NCBI GenBank assembly: GCA_913056125.1 | Contig: CAJXNC010000002.1 | Location: 310,001 to 374,000 of the forward strand | Direction: 5' to 3' | Source: an uncultured Altererythrobacter sp. | GTDB lineage: Bacteria > Pseudomonadota > Alphaproteobacteria > Sphingomonadales > Sphingomonadaceae | DNA length: 64,000 nt | Shown here: piece after piece, positions 19,343 through 27,526 of the stretch | Numbering within the stretch: position 1 is the stretch's first letter | How the letters are laid out: every line of letters begins with the position of its first letter | The notes under the pieces: model-generated | What the model saw: only the letters and a program-made list of their open reading frames with translations | Databases searched by the model: none | Told to the model about the DNA's origin: nothing | Program-made: the position numbers and the translations under genes

Positions 19343-19759
19343 ATGACCCTGAAACAGATCATGTATTCGCCGATCCTCTTTGACACGATATTCGCAGTGG
19401 CCGGAGCGATCAGCATAGTTGGCCTTGCCATGAGTACGGGAAATGCGATGCCCGCGATCGAAGCTGCGGACAACGCCTTTGCCAAGGGGGGCGCGCTGGT
19501 CGTTCTGGTGCTTGCGGGAGTTCTCCTTGCGACCCATTCCACCCGCCTCGATCAGCGTTGCGCCGATGATTATCTTTTCATGACGCTGGCAAAATCGGCC
19601 TTCATCGGAATGATGGCCTTCATCCTTGCTTCGGCCTTCTGGGAGGCCCTCTTTGCGGACAATCTGGGCCGAATTTCCTCCTACGCGACGCTTGGCGTGG
19701 CCGTGGCGGCCTGGTCGCTCGCTTATTTCTACACCCGCATTCGCGGCACTGGCGCCTGA
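19343..19759 (+). CDS. four-helix membrane protein, first of tandem paralogues
   Basis: Family not recognised. It has 138 residues with four hydrophobic segments at about 13-33, 47-66, 78-100 and 113-132. Between helices 2 and 3 is STRLDQRCADDYLF, and the C-terminus is RIRGTGA. Both are nearly identical in the next gene, so the two arose by duplication. The start has GGAGAG upstream. It is the first gene of a three-gene operon with a small XRE regulator. Such XRE-membrane protein pairs occur widely, but the role of the membrane partner is unknown. Confidence 0.7.
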   Translation: MTLKQIMYSPILFDTIFAVAGAISIVGLAMSTGNAMPAIEAADNAFAKGGALVVLVLAGVLLATHSTRLDQRCADDYLFMTLAKSAFIGMMAFILASAFWEALFADNLGRISSYATLGVAVAAWSLAYFYTRIRGTGA

Positions 19760-19771
19760 GGAGCAAAGACA

Positions 19772-20203
19772 ATGACAAGCTTTACGAAAGCGATCTATTC
19801 GACCCGCTATTTCGACTGGGTGTTTGCCCTTGGCGCCGTGCTTTGCCTGATGGTCCTGCTGTTTTCCGCAAGCCGCGAATTTCCCCTTCCGCCCTTGCCG
19901 AGCCAGCCAGTCCTTTATGGCCTGATCCTGTGCGCCACGGTCTTTGCCATCGCGCTTCTCTCCTGCCTCACCAGCAGGCTCGATCACCGTTATGCAGACG
20001 ACTATTTGTTCCAGCTTCTTGCCCAATCGGCGATGATCGCCGTGGTGGCAATCATCCTCGTTTCGGTCGCCAAGGACCTTGTTCTCCTGCCCCTGTTCGG
20101 CGGATCGCAGGCACCGCTCATGACCGTTACGGTGATACCCGTGGTTGGACTGTCCTGGGCAATCGGATATTTCTTTCTGCGCCTGCGCGGCACCGGAGCA
20201 TGA
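19772..20203 (+). CDS. four-helix membrane protein, second of tandem paralogues
   Basis: Paralogue of the preceding gene, 143 residues, with hydrophobic segments at about 13-34, 45-66, 79-100 and 115-135. It shares the loop SRLDHRYADDYLFQ and the terminal RLRGTGA, which are more conserved than the helices and so probably functional (a cytoplasmic contact or a ligand site). A GAGGAGC ribosome site precedes the ATG, 12 bases after the first paralogue. Its stop overlaps the XRE regulator start as ATGA. It may form a heterodimer with the first protein (inference). Confidence 0.7.
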   Translation: MTSFTKAIYSTRYFDWVFALGAVLCLMVLLFSASREFPLPPLPSQPVLYGLILCATVFAIALLSCLTSRLDHRYADDYLFQLLAQSAMIAVVAIILVSVAKDLVLLPLFGGSQAPLMTVTVIPVVGLSWAIGYFFLRLRGTGA

Positions 20204-20406
20204 TCGACATGAAAAATCGTCTAAAGGTGCTCCGCGCCGAGCGTGACTGGTCGCAGGCCGATCTTGCCGAACGGCTCAAAGTCTCGCGCCAGGCCGTGAA
20301 TGCGATCGAGACCGGAAAGCACGATCCCTCCCTCGCCCTCGCCTTTCGCATTTCCCGCCTGTTCGAAATACCAGCGGAGGAAGTATTCGACGACGAGGCG
20401 GGATAA
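20200..20406 (+). CDS. small XRE-family transcriptional regulator
   Basis: A 68-residue protein that is essentially one helix-turn-helix domain: LRAERDWSQADLAERLKVSR then QAVNAIETGKHDPSLALAF, followed by LFEIPAEEVFDDE. This is the compact YozG/YgzD-like type. The ATG overlapping the previous stop (ATGA) is chosen; a second ATG at 20209 giving MKNRLKVL is equally consistent with family length. It is probably the autorepressor acting at the two 18-bp palindromes upstream of the operon; the signal it answers to is unknown. Confidence 0.88.
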   Translation: MIDMKNRLKVLRAERDWSQADLAERLKVSRQAVNAIETGKHDPSLALAFRISRLFEIPAEEVFDDEAG

Positions 20407-20488
20407 TTCCGGGCATCTTTGCCTTGCCGTGCCTTGCGTCTTGCAGATCGAAGCCACATCTCAACATTTCACTGATCGGGAAGGCAGA

Positions 20489-21442
20489 ATGCTCGAACTC
20501 CTCAAACGCATGGCCCGCCGGGCCGGGGCCATCGCCTTGGGCTTTTCGGCAGCAGCCTGTGCTTCGACGGGCGATACCGGCTCGCTGACGGCGGCCGATA
20601 CCGCTCCACCACCTGCAACTGCAAAAACCCCACCTGCCGACTACGTCCCAGGCCCCGCTCTTTGGAAGGTGGCTGATGGCGACACCACGATCTACTTGTT
20701 CGGGACGGTCCATGCCCTTCCCCCGGAGACGGAGTGGTTCGACCAGCGGATCGAACAGGCGTTTTCTGCATCCGACGAATTCGTCACCGAAATCAACATG
20801 GCGGACCAGGCTGCCGCAGGGCAGACGATTGCCGCCCAGGCAATGCTGACGACTGGCGGCACGCTTCGCGACCTCATGAGCGAAGAAGACCGCCTGGAAT
20901 ATGAGCAGGCGCTGGTCACGCTCGGCCTGCCGGAAAGCGCACTCGATCCGGTCGAGCCTTGGTTTGCGGCCATGAACCTGTCTCTGCTGCCGCTGCTGCA
21001 ATCGGGATATTCGCCCGATACCGGCGTCGAACTGGTGCTGGAAATGCGAGCGGAGGACAAGCAACGCGGGGCCCTCGAGACCATTGAGGAGCAGATTGCC
21101 CTGTTCGACATGCTGCCGATGGAAGCCCAGCTGGCTTATCTCGACCAGACCGTCGCCTCCATGCCAGATGCAGTGAGCTCGCTCGATGCCATGGTCGAAC
21201 AATGGCTCGAGGGCGACGCCGTGGAACTGGCAGAGATGCTCAATTCCGAAATGGACAATGAAGAGCTTTACCAGCGACTGCTGGTCGACAGGAACAGCAA
21301 TTGGGTGAACTGGATCACGCAGCGCATGGATGCGCCGGGGACCGTCTTTATCGCAGTTGGCGCGGGACATCTGGCCGGCAACGGCAGCGTTCAGGACCAG
21401 CTGGGCGATCGCGGTTTCGAGGTCACTCGCGTCTGGCAGTGA
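20489..21442 (+). CDS. TraB/GumN family lipoprotein, copy 1
   Basis: Protein of 317 residues of the TraB/GumN (GumN-like, Tiki-related) family, in which some members are predicted metalloproteases. It has a lipoprotein-type signal ending FSAAACAST. The family start motif is ALWKVADGDTTIYLFGTVHALP with the GTVH pair, and a conserved ending VFIAVGAGHLAGNGSVQDQL contains the GAGH motif. Start ATG 20489 behind GGGAAGG; an upstream extension is open but has no signal peptide. Its stop overlaps the next paralogue by one base (TGATG). Confidence 0.82.
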   Translation: MLELLKRMARRAGAIALGFSAAACASTGDTGSLTAADTAPPPATAKTPPADYVPGPALWKVADGDTTIYLFGTVHALPPETEWFDQRIEQAFSASDEFVTEINMADQAAAGQTIAAQAMLTTGGTLRDLMSEEDRLEYEQALVTLGLPESALDPVEPWFAAMNLSLLPLLQSGYSPDTGVELVLEMRAEDKQRGALETIEEQIALFDMLPMEAQLAYLDQTVASMPDAVSSLDAMVEQWLEGDAVELAEMLNSEMDNEELYQRLLVDRNSNWVNWITQRMDAPGTVFIAVGAGHLAGNGSVQDQLGDRGFEVTRVWQ

Positions 21443-22311
21443 TGCAGCGCCTGCTTGCATCCATCCTCGCCTGCCTGCTGCTTGCGGCCTGCGAGAGTTC
21501 CAGCGAACTGCCCGATGTGGATTGGCCCGAGGCTTCGCCGGCATTGTGGCTGGTGGAAGATGAAGAAGGCCGACAGGGATATCTCTTCGGCACGATGCAC
21601 GCCCTGCCCGACGGCGTCGAATGGCGCACGCCGTTGTTCGAGCAGGCGCTGGCCGATGCGGATATCCTGCTGGTCGAGATAGCCAATCTCGAGGACAGCA
21701 GCGAAGCCACTCGCGCCTTTGCCAATGTCGCCTATTCCGACGGACTGCCGCCACTACTTTCGCGCCTCGAAGAGCCCGATCGCGCACAACTTGCCGAACT
21801 GCTGCAACGCGCCAATGCGCAGCAAAACGATTTTGCCGAGATGGAAAGCTGGGCCGCGGCCATGTCGCTTTCCGCCTCGGTGCGGCTTGGCGAACCCGAG
21901 AATGGTGTCGACCGGGCAATCATCGATGCGGGAAAACCCGTCCAGGGATTGGAGAGCTTTGCGGCCCAGTTCGCCATTTTCGATACTCTTGACGAGGATG
22001 ATCAGACGGAACTGCTTGCCGCGATCGCCCGAGAATCCGTGCGCGACAAGCAGGTAGAGGCAATCTCGGCCTGGCTTTCCGGCGATCTCGAGGCACTGTC
22101 CCGCATGGGTGCTGCAGGGATCATGGGCGACGCCGAACTGCGGCAGACACTGGTCGAAGAGCGCAATGTTGCCTGGCTCGAACAGATCGCCCGGCAAATC
22201 GGCGAAGGTCACCGGCCGTTGCTTGCCGTGGGGGCCGGTCACATGCTGGGCGAAAGCGGTCTGCCCGCCCTCCTCTCGGCGCGCGGCTACGCTGTGACCC
22301 GCCTGCAATAG
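21442..22311 (+). CDS. TraB/GumN family lipoprotein, copy 2
   Basis: Second tandem TraB/GumN lipoprotein, 289 residues, with lipobox LLLAAC. It keeps the same framing motifs as copy 1: ALWLVEDEEGRQGYLFGTMH at the front and LLAVGAGHMLGESGLPALL at the end, with GTMH replacing GTVH. The middle has diverged strongly. Coupled TGATG translation implies the two lipoproteins are made in similar amounts and may work together on the same envelope. Substrate and enzymatic activity are not known for the family. Confidence 0.8.
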   Translation: MQRLLASILACLLLAACESSSELPDVDWPEASPALWLVEDEEGRQGYLFGTMHALPDGVEWRTPLFEQALADADILLVEIANLEDSSEATRAFANVAYSDGLPPLLSRLEEPDRAQLAELLQRANAQQNDFAEMESWAAAMSLSASVRLGEPENGVDRAIIDAGKPVQGLESFAAQFAIFDTLDEDDQTELLAAIARESVRDKQVEAISAWLSGDLEALSRMGAAGIMGDAELRQTLVEERNVAWLEQIARQIGEGHRPLLAVGAGHMLGESGLPALLSARGYAVTRLQ

Positions 22312-22313
22312 TA

Positions 22314-22341
22314 TTGCATTCGCGCGCAATCCCGCTATAGG
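22314..22341 (+). promoter_or_regulatory. candidate rplY promoter
   Basis: TTGCAT (22314-22319), a 16-base spacer and TATAGG (22336-22341), lying between the second TraB gene and rplY, about 75 bases before the rplY start. Spacing and hexamers fit a housekeeping sigma-70 promoter. Confidence 0.4.
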
Positions 22342-22415
22342 CGCGCCTCCCCTGCCAATGTCATCCCTGGAGGCGTGGCAGGTGAAGCACTCAAACGCAT
22401 TCGAAAGGCACTGAT

Positions 22416-23087
22416 ATGAGCGACGCTCTGACCCTGCCGGCCGAAGCGCGCGAACGGGCTGGCAAGGGAGCCTCCCGTGCATTGCGTCGCGAAGGTCGCG
22501 TACCCGCCGTCATTTATGGCGGCAAGGAAGAACCCACCCCGATTCACGTCGAGGAAAAGCTGCTGGTTCGCCAGCTCGGCACCGGCCACTTCATGAACTC
22601 GATCGTGATGATCGAAATTGACGGCAAGCCGACTCGCACCATTCCCAAGGACGTATCGGTTCACCCGGTTTCCGACCGACCCATTCACGTGGACTTCCTG
22701 CGTCTTGCCAAGGACGCCAAGATCGAGGTCGCGGTCCCTGTCGTCTTCATCAATGAAGAAGCCAGCCCGGGTCTCAAGAAGGGCGCCGTGCTCAACATGG
22801 TCCGCCACGAGATCGACCTGGTCTGCGAAGCCGACAAGATCCCGAGCGAGATCGCGATCGACGTGACCGGCCTCGAAGTCGGCGATTCGATCCACATCAG
22901 CGCCGTCACCCTGCCTGAAGGTTCGGAAAGCGCGATCACCGATCGTGACTACACCATCGCAACCATCGTCGCTCCGTCCGCTCTCAAGCGTGCCGAATCG
23001 GAAGCCGGCGAAGTTGAAGAAGGCGAAGCTGGCGAGGAAGCAGAAGCAGCTGAAGGCGAAGGCGAGAGCGAAGAGTCCGAGGACTGA
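22416..23087 (+). CDS. rplY: 50S ribosomal protein L25 (general stress protein Ctc type)
   Basis: Long-form bL25 of 223 residues that binds 5S rRNA. The N-terminal L25 domain begins [20 protein letters not shown] and has [20 protein letters not shown]. The TL5/CTC C-terminal beta domain follows (about 95-190), then a Glu-rich tail of about 30 residues ([20 protein letters not shown]). The acidic tail is common in alphaproteobacterial members. It precedes peptidyl-tRNA hydrolase, a widely conserved pairing, but a strong terminator lies between them. Confidence 0.95.
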   Translation: MSDALTLPAEARERAGKGASRALRREGRVPAVIYGGKEEPTPIHVEEKLLVRQLGTGHFMNSIVMIEIDGKPTRTIPKDVSVHPVSDRPIHVDFLRLAKDAKIEVAVPVVFINEEASPGLKKGAVLNMVRHEIDLVCEADKIPSEIAIDVTGLEVGDSIHISAVTLPEGSESAITDRDYTIATIVAPSALKRAESEAGEVEEGEAGEEAEAAEGEGESEESED

Positions 23088-23117
23088 TTTCCGCCCCGCC
23101 TTACCGGCAATTACAAG

Positions 23118-23154
23118 CGCCGGGCCCTCCCGAGGGTCCGGCGTTTTGCTTTTT
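23118..23154 (+). terminator. rho-independent terminator after rplY
   Basis: A long GC-rich stem spans 23118-23143: CGCCGG and CCCTC pair with GAGGG and CCGGCG around a tiny loop. TTTTGCTTTTT follows. It would reduce read-through from rplY into pth. Confidence 0.75.
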
Positions 23155-23179
23155 GGGAAGCGCATCCTAAGGAACGCCC

Positions 23180-23749
23180 ATGCAAATCTGGACAGGCCTA
23201 GGCAATCCCGGACCCAAACACGCGATGGAACGGCACAATGTCGGCTTCATGGCGGTGGACGTCATTGCCGAAATGCACAATTTCGGACCGGTTCAGAAGA
23301 AGTTCCAGGGCTGGGTCCAGGAAGGACGGATCGGCAGGCACAAGGTCCTGCTCCTCAAGCCCGCGACCTTCATGAACGAGAGCGGCCGCAGCGTTGGTGA
23401 AGCGATGCGTTTCTACAAACTCGGCCTCGATGCGTTGACAGTTTTTCATGACGAGCTCGATCTCGCCCCCTTCAAGGTCAAGGTGAAGACCGGCGGCGGG
23501 CATGCCGGGCATAATGGGCTGCGCTCGATCGACCGCCATCTCGGTCCGGATTTCCGTCGGGTACGCATCGGCATCGGTCACCCGGGACACAAGGACAGGG
23601 TCCACGGCCATGTGCTGGGCAATTACGCCAAGGACGAGCAGGACGATCTCATGCAGATGCTCGGCGCCATCGGGGCCGAAGTGCAATGGCTTGCCGATGG
23701 CGATAATGCCCGCTTCATGAGCGAGCTGGCCCTGCGAATGCAGGGCTGA
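23180..23749 (+). CDS. pth: peptidyl-tRNA hydrolase
   Basis: Esterase of 189 residues that recycles tRNA from peptidyl-tRNA drop-off products. The catalytic set is visible: Asn in GLGNPG, His in RHNVGF (about residue 20), Asp in FHDELDL (about 93) and Asn in GHNGLRS (about 114). The ATG has AAGGAA upstream. It sits after rplY and 4 bases before a P-loop protein gene. Confidence 0.95.
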   Translation: MQIWTGLGNPGPKHAMERHNVGFMAVDVIAEMHNFGPVQKKFQGWVQEGRIGRHKVLLLKPATFMNESGRSVGEAMRFYKLGLDALTVFHDELDLAPFKVKVKTGGGHAGHNGLRSIDRHLGPDFRRVRIGIGHPGHKDRVHGHVLGNYAKDEQDDLMQMLGAIGAEVQWLADGDNARFMSELALRMQG

Positions 23750-23753
23750 ACTC

Positions 23754-24269
23754 ATGCAACGCGTGTTGATTGTCGGCCCCTGCGGCGCGGGCAAATCCAC
23801 GCTCGCTTTCGAACTGGCAGCGCGAACCGGCCTGCCGCTCTTTCACATGGACAAGCTGGCCTGGGAGCCCGGTTGGGTCGACCGTTCGAATGAGGAATTG
23901 CGCGCAGTCCTTGCACAAGTCCTTGCCGGAGAACGCTGGATAATCGAGGGCAATTACGGAAGTACGCTGGCGCAAAGACTGCAACATGCCGACGCGGTAA
24001 TCTATCTCGACTTCCCCGTGCGGCTTTGCCTGTGGCGACTGCTGCGCCGCTTTGTCAGGTACAGGGGGCAAACACGACCCGACATGACCGAGGGCTGCAA
24101 TGAACGCCTCGATCCTGGGTTTCTCTGGTATGTCACCCGCTGGAATGCCGGCCCGCGCAAACGCCTCGAGGTCACCCTTTCACGCTATCAGGGTGCGATT
24201 GTCAGGTTTGCCACACCCAAAGAGCTCAAGAACTGGCTCGCGGCACCGGCCTTAACCTTTGCCACTTGA
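23754..24269 (+). CDS. P-loop NTPase, adenylate-kinase/topology-modulation-protein-like
   Basis: Protein of 171 residues. Walker A is GPCGAGKST at residues 8-16, followed by the small-kinase pattern LPLFHMDKLAWEPGW and ERWIIEGNYGSTLAQRL, typical of the FlaR/topology-modulation group of adenylate-kinase-related proteins. RLCLWRLLRRFVRYRGQTRPD resembles the lid region. The phosphate acceptor is unknown. It follows pth by 4 bases and probably shares its transcript. Confidence 0.75.
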   Translation: MQRVLIVGPCGAGKSTLAFELAARTGLPLFHMDKLAWEPGWVDRSNEELRAVLAQVLAGERWIIEGNYGSTLAQRLQHADAVIYLDFPVRLCLWRLLRRFVRYRGQTRPDMTEGCNERLDPGFLWYVTRWNAGPRKRLEVTLSRYQGAIVRFATPKELKNWLAAPALTFAT

Positions 24270-24361
24270 CCCTGTTTCAATCTGAAGCACGACCCCGCCA
24301 GCCACTTGTTTTTCCCCGCAGAATCATTGCCTTTGCAGCCAAATCCAATGCGGGGGAAAGC

Positions 24362-24676
24362 ATGAAGAAGATCGTATCTGCAATCGCTGCCGGGACACTC
24401 GCCATGAGTGCGACGCCGGCATCAGCCACGTTCAACTGGGGCGGCTGGGGCGGTTCCTCGGGTGGCTGGAGCAGCTCGGGAGGTCACAGCCACTACCCGG
24501 GTTGCGGCCATAGCGGCAGTTCTTCCAGCTCGAGCAGCTCGTCTTCCAGTTCGTCCAGTTCTTCGAGCAGCAGCGGCGGTACCGCGGTCCCAGAACCGGG
24601 CATGCTGGGCATGTTCGGCCTCGGCCTTGCGGGACTCGCCTTTGCACGTCGACGTCGCAAGACTGCGAAAGCCTGA
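24362..24676 (+). CDS. PEP-CTERM sorting-domain protein with poly-serine linker
   Basis: Exported protein of 104 residues. It has a signal peptide (KKIVSAIAAGTLAMSATPASA), a Gly/Ser/Trp-rich segment with two cysteines (CGH and an upstream C), an almost pure serine run of about 20 residues, then the exosortase signal VPEPG, a transmembrane helix and an RRRRK stop-transfer patch. PEP-CTERM proteins are cleaved by exosortase and usually end up outside the cell, often in exopolysaccharide matrices. No exosortase gene is in this window. The AGC/TCG-rich coding is repetitive and prone to slippage. Confidence 0.85.
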   Translation: MKKIVSAIAAGTLAMSATPASATFNWGGWGGSSGGWSSSGGHSHYPGCGHSGSSSSSSSSSSSSSSSSSSSGGTAVPEPGMLGMFGLGLAGLAFARRRRKTAKA

Positions 24677-24723
24677 CCAGCCTGCCCGCAAGCAGGGCAG
24701 CATCGAATAGTTTGACCGGAGTG

Positions 24724-24754
24724 GGAGGCGGGTGCTGGTAAAGCGCCCGCCTCC
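24724..24754. terminator. hairpin between PEP-CTERM gene and ychF
   Basis: GGAGGCGGG (24724-24732) pairs perfectly with CCCGCCTCC (24746-24754). TCTCT follows rather than a true T-run, so this is only a possible terminator for the PEP-CTERM gene. Confidence 0.4.
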
Positions 24755-24796
24755 TCTCTATAGCGCGCCTTTCTCCGGTTTAGAGGACATCAGAAC

Positions 24797-25897
24797 ATGG
24801 GATTCCGTTGCGGGATCGTGGGGCTGCCCAATGTCGGCAAGTCGACGCTTTTCAACGCATTGACCGAAACGCAGGCTGCGCAGGCCGCGAACTATCCTTT
24901 CTGTACGATCGAGCCCAATGTCGGCCAGGTCGCCGTGCCCGATCCGCGGCTCGACCAGCTGGCCGCTATCTCGAAGAGCGCCAAGATCATCCACACGCAG
25001 CTGAGTTTCGTGGACATAGCCGGCTTGGTGAAGGGTGCCAGCGCGGGCGAAGGCCTGGGCAACCAGTTCCTCGGCAATATTCGCGAAGTCGATGCCATTG
25101 TGCATGTTCTGCGCTGCTTCGAGGATGACGACATCCAGCACGTTGCCAACAAGGTCGATCCGATTGCCGATGCCGAAGTGGTCGAGACCGAGTTGATGCT
25201 GGCCGACCTGGAAAGCCTCGAGAAGCGCGTCGATAACGCCAAGCGCCGCGCAACCGCTGGCGACAAGGAAGCCAAGGCGCTTGCCTCCGTGCTTGGACAG
25301 GCTCTCGACTTGCTGCGTGATGGCAAGCCCGCGCGCCTGACCGAACCCAATGGTGACGAGGAAGAACGCCTTTTCGAACAGGCCCAGCTGCTCACCGCCA
25401 AGCCGGTGCTCTATGTCTGCAATGTGGGTGAGGAAGACGCCGCCAGCGGCAACGAACTGTCGGCCAAGGTGTTCGAGAAGGCTGCTGCCGAAGGAGCTCA
25501 GGCCGTGGTTGTTTCAGCCGCGATCGAGAGCGAAATCGTTGCCATGGACCCTGAGGACCGTGTGGAATTCCTCGCCGAATTGGGACTGGAGGAATCCGGC
25601 CTCGCCCGTGTGATCCGCGCCGGTTACGAATTGCTCGGTCTCAAGACCTTCTTCACCGTCGGTCCCAAGGAAGCGCGCGCCTGGACTTTTCCCGATGGCG
25701 CCAAGGCTCCGCAGGCCGCGGGCGAAATTCACACAGATTTCGAAAAGGGCTTCATCCGCGCCGAGACGATCGCCTTTGATGATTATATCGCGTGCAATGG
25801 TGAAAGCGGCGCGCGCGAAGCCGGCAAGCTGCGCCAGGAAGGCAAGGACTACCTTGTCCAGGATGGCGACGTCCTGCTGTTCAAATTCAACGTCTGA
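24797..25897 (+). CDS. ychF: redox-regulated ribosome-associated ATPase/GTPase YchF
   Basis: OBG-family P-loop protein of 366 residues that prefers ATP and interacts with the ribosome. G1 is GLPNVGKSTLFNAL, G3 is DIAGLVKGAS, and a helical coiled-coil insertion follows at about 120-195. The C-terminal TGS domain spans about 275-365 (TFFTVGPKEARAWTF to DGDVLLFKFNV). Start ATG after AGAGGA. Length and domain order match the family exactly. Confidence 0.95.
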   Translation: MGFRCGIVGLPNVGKSTLFNALTETQAAQAANYPFCTIEPNVGQVAVPDPRLDQLAAISKSAKIIHTQLSFVDIAGLVKGASAGEGLGNQFLGNIREVDAIVHVLRCFEDDDIQHVANKVDPIADAEVVETELMLADLESLEKRVDNAKRRATAGDKEAKALASVLGQALDLLRDGKPARLTEPNGDEEERLFEQAQLLTAKPVLYVCNVGEEDAASGNELSAKVFEKAAAEGAQAVVVSAAIESEIVAMDPEDRVEFLAELGLEESGLARVIRAGYELLGLKTFFTVGPKEARAWTFPDGAKAPQAAGEIHTDFEKGFIRAETIAFDDYIACNGESGAREAGKLRQEGKDYLVQDGDVLLFKFNV

Positions 25898-25898
25898 C

Positions 25899-25938
25899 AC
25901 AAAGAAAACGGCGCGGAGAGCATTGAACCCTCCGCGCC
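25899..25938 (-). terminator. rho-independent terminator of the TPR-like gene
   Basis: The 9-bp stem GGCGCGGAG (25910-25918) and CTCCGCGCC (25930-25938) is followed, on the minus strand, by GTTTTCTTTG. It lies between the convergent ychF and TPR-like genes and serves the minus-strand gene best. Confidence 0.6.
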
Positions 25939-25967
25939 GCAATTCCTGGCAAAACTGACGGCTTGTC

Positions 25968-27236
25968 CTAGCTGGCATTGAGCTCCGCATAGGCTGACCA
26001 GAGGCGGGCGACCGCTGCGCGCTCACCGCTCACCTGACCGAGATTGGCAATAGCTTGGGCAAACTTGCCCTGCTTGACCTGCGAGATAGCTTCGCGCGTC
26101 AGCGCAGCGTTGGCGTCAACTCCGCCCTTCTGGCGGGCCATGGCATACATCGCTTCGGCCCCGGCAAAATCGGACAACGAGAAAAGCACGTCACCGGCAA
26201 TCATCGCGCCTTCGCCCGTGGCATCGGCCTCGGCTTCGGCAACCAGCTCGGGAGCCTCTGCCCGGTCATCCGCCATGCGTTCGTCGACGATGCCCTTTAC
26301 CTCGGTATAGTAGTCGTCACCGGTGGCCTGGAACTCTCCGGCTGCCAGGCCCTCGGCAAGCACGTCGCTGACTTCGTTTGACATGATGCGCGGATCGGCG
26401 AACTCGATATAGCGGATGAATTCGCTCCGGCCCGGCACGGCATTTGTTTCGCGCATCAGGCGCAGCAGGTCGAGCTGGGTATCCGGCTCGAACTCGTTAA
26501 GCGCGTTGACCACCTGCAGGCCAGCAAGCCAGTTGTTCTGCGAAGGATGGTTCTTGACCAGCACGATGGTCAGGTCGGCAGTCTGTGCAGGGAGCTCATT
26601 GCGGTAGGCAGCAGCAAGGCCGGCAATCGGCCAGTCCATCGGCACGACCTGACCCGCGGCTTCCGTCTGCGCGGAATACGCGAGGATCTGGTCGATCGCT
26701 CCCTGAGGATCGCCCGAACCGATATAGGCATCGAACAACAGGCCATGCGGGTCGTCCTGCGTCCAGCCAGCCTCGATCGCTTCACGGATCGATGACTTGG
26801 CTACTTCATAATCTTCCATCTGGTAGGCCAGGCGGCCGCGATACCAGTTGAACAGGCGGGTATTGGCCGCATCGAGCTTGCCGCTGCGCAGCTGCAATTC
26901 GATTCCCTGGCGCTGCAGTGCTGGATCGGAAGTCTTGTTGCCCGCCTCGAGAATGAGGTTGCCAGCAACGTTCAATTCATCGGGTGACTGCGCCATCGAG
27001 GCAATGGTGCCCAGCTGGCTGCGAACCGAAGCGATGTCTCCACCTTCACCGAAGACGATTTCCGCAACCGGGTCGTAAGTCTCTGCAAATTCGGGCGCAT
27101 ATTCCTGCGCGCTGGCCGTGGGTGCAATGACGGCTGTCGCCAGCATGGCGGAACCTGCCAGCATTGCCGCCATGGCAAAGGCGGAAGCGGCATTCCGGGC
27201 CGATTTGCGACGAGCGGAAGGGAACGTGCGAAGCAT
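25968..27236 (-). CDS. periplasmic TPR-like repeat protein, unknown function
   Basis: Protein of 422 residues with a long, Arg-rich signal peptide (about residues 1-42, ending AVIAPTASAQ). The rest is helical and Ala/Leu/Glu rich, with tetratricopeptide-like pairs such as NWYRGRLAYQMEDYEVAKSS, LLFDAYIGSGDPQGAIDQIL and LFSLSDFAGAEAMYAMARQK. The ATG at 27236 has AGGAGAG upstream; a 64-codon longer frame lacks support. It diverges from gyrA across 290 bases. It looks like a scaffold for an envelope complex; no enzyme motif is seen. Confidence 0.7.
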   Translation of the reverse strand: MLRTFPSARRKSARNAASAFAMAAMLAGSAMLATAVIAPTASAQEYAPEFAETYDPVAEIVFGEGGDIASVRSQLGTIASMAQSPDELNVAGNLILEAGNKTSDPALQRQGIELQLRSGKLDAANTRLFNWYRGRLAYQMEDYEVAKSSIREAIEAGWTQDDPHGLLFDAYIGSGDPQGAIDQILAYSAQTEAAGQVVPMDWPIAGLAAAYRNELPAQTADLTIVLVKNHPSQNNWLAGLQVVNALNEFEPDTQLDLLRLMRETNAVPGRSEFIRYIEFADPRIMSNEVSDVLAEGLAAGEFQATGDDYYTEVKGIVDERMADDRAEAPELVAEAEADATGEGAMIAGDVLFSLSDFAGAEAMYAMARQKGGVDANAALTREAISQVKQGKFAQAIANLGQVSGERAAVARLWSAYAELNAS

Positions 27237-27526
27237 GGAAGGTACTCTCCTGAGGGGGTAAGAGATGGGCGGTCTGAGCCCTTGATCCTGTCTTGTTGGG
27301 CGCTTCTGCATAAAACGCGCCGAATTGCAAACTCCTGATAGGGAGCTCCGGCTGAATGGTGATTTAACCAAGCCGGAAGGCTGCCGTTCATGGTTCGCCT
27401 GCAAATGTGGATAAACAGCCGGATTCAAGCCGTTTCAGCTCCTCCAAACTGGCCTTGTTTGCCCCCCTGCCCTAGGGTTTTCGCTGTCTCCGACAGGCAA
27501 TAACAGAACAAGGCGACGCACCGCAG

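Noticed and set aside
20276-21919. A 547-codon antisense frame across the TraB/GumN genes
   Set aside because: It spans two coupled plus-strand genes and an intergenic junction, with no recognisable protein features.
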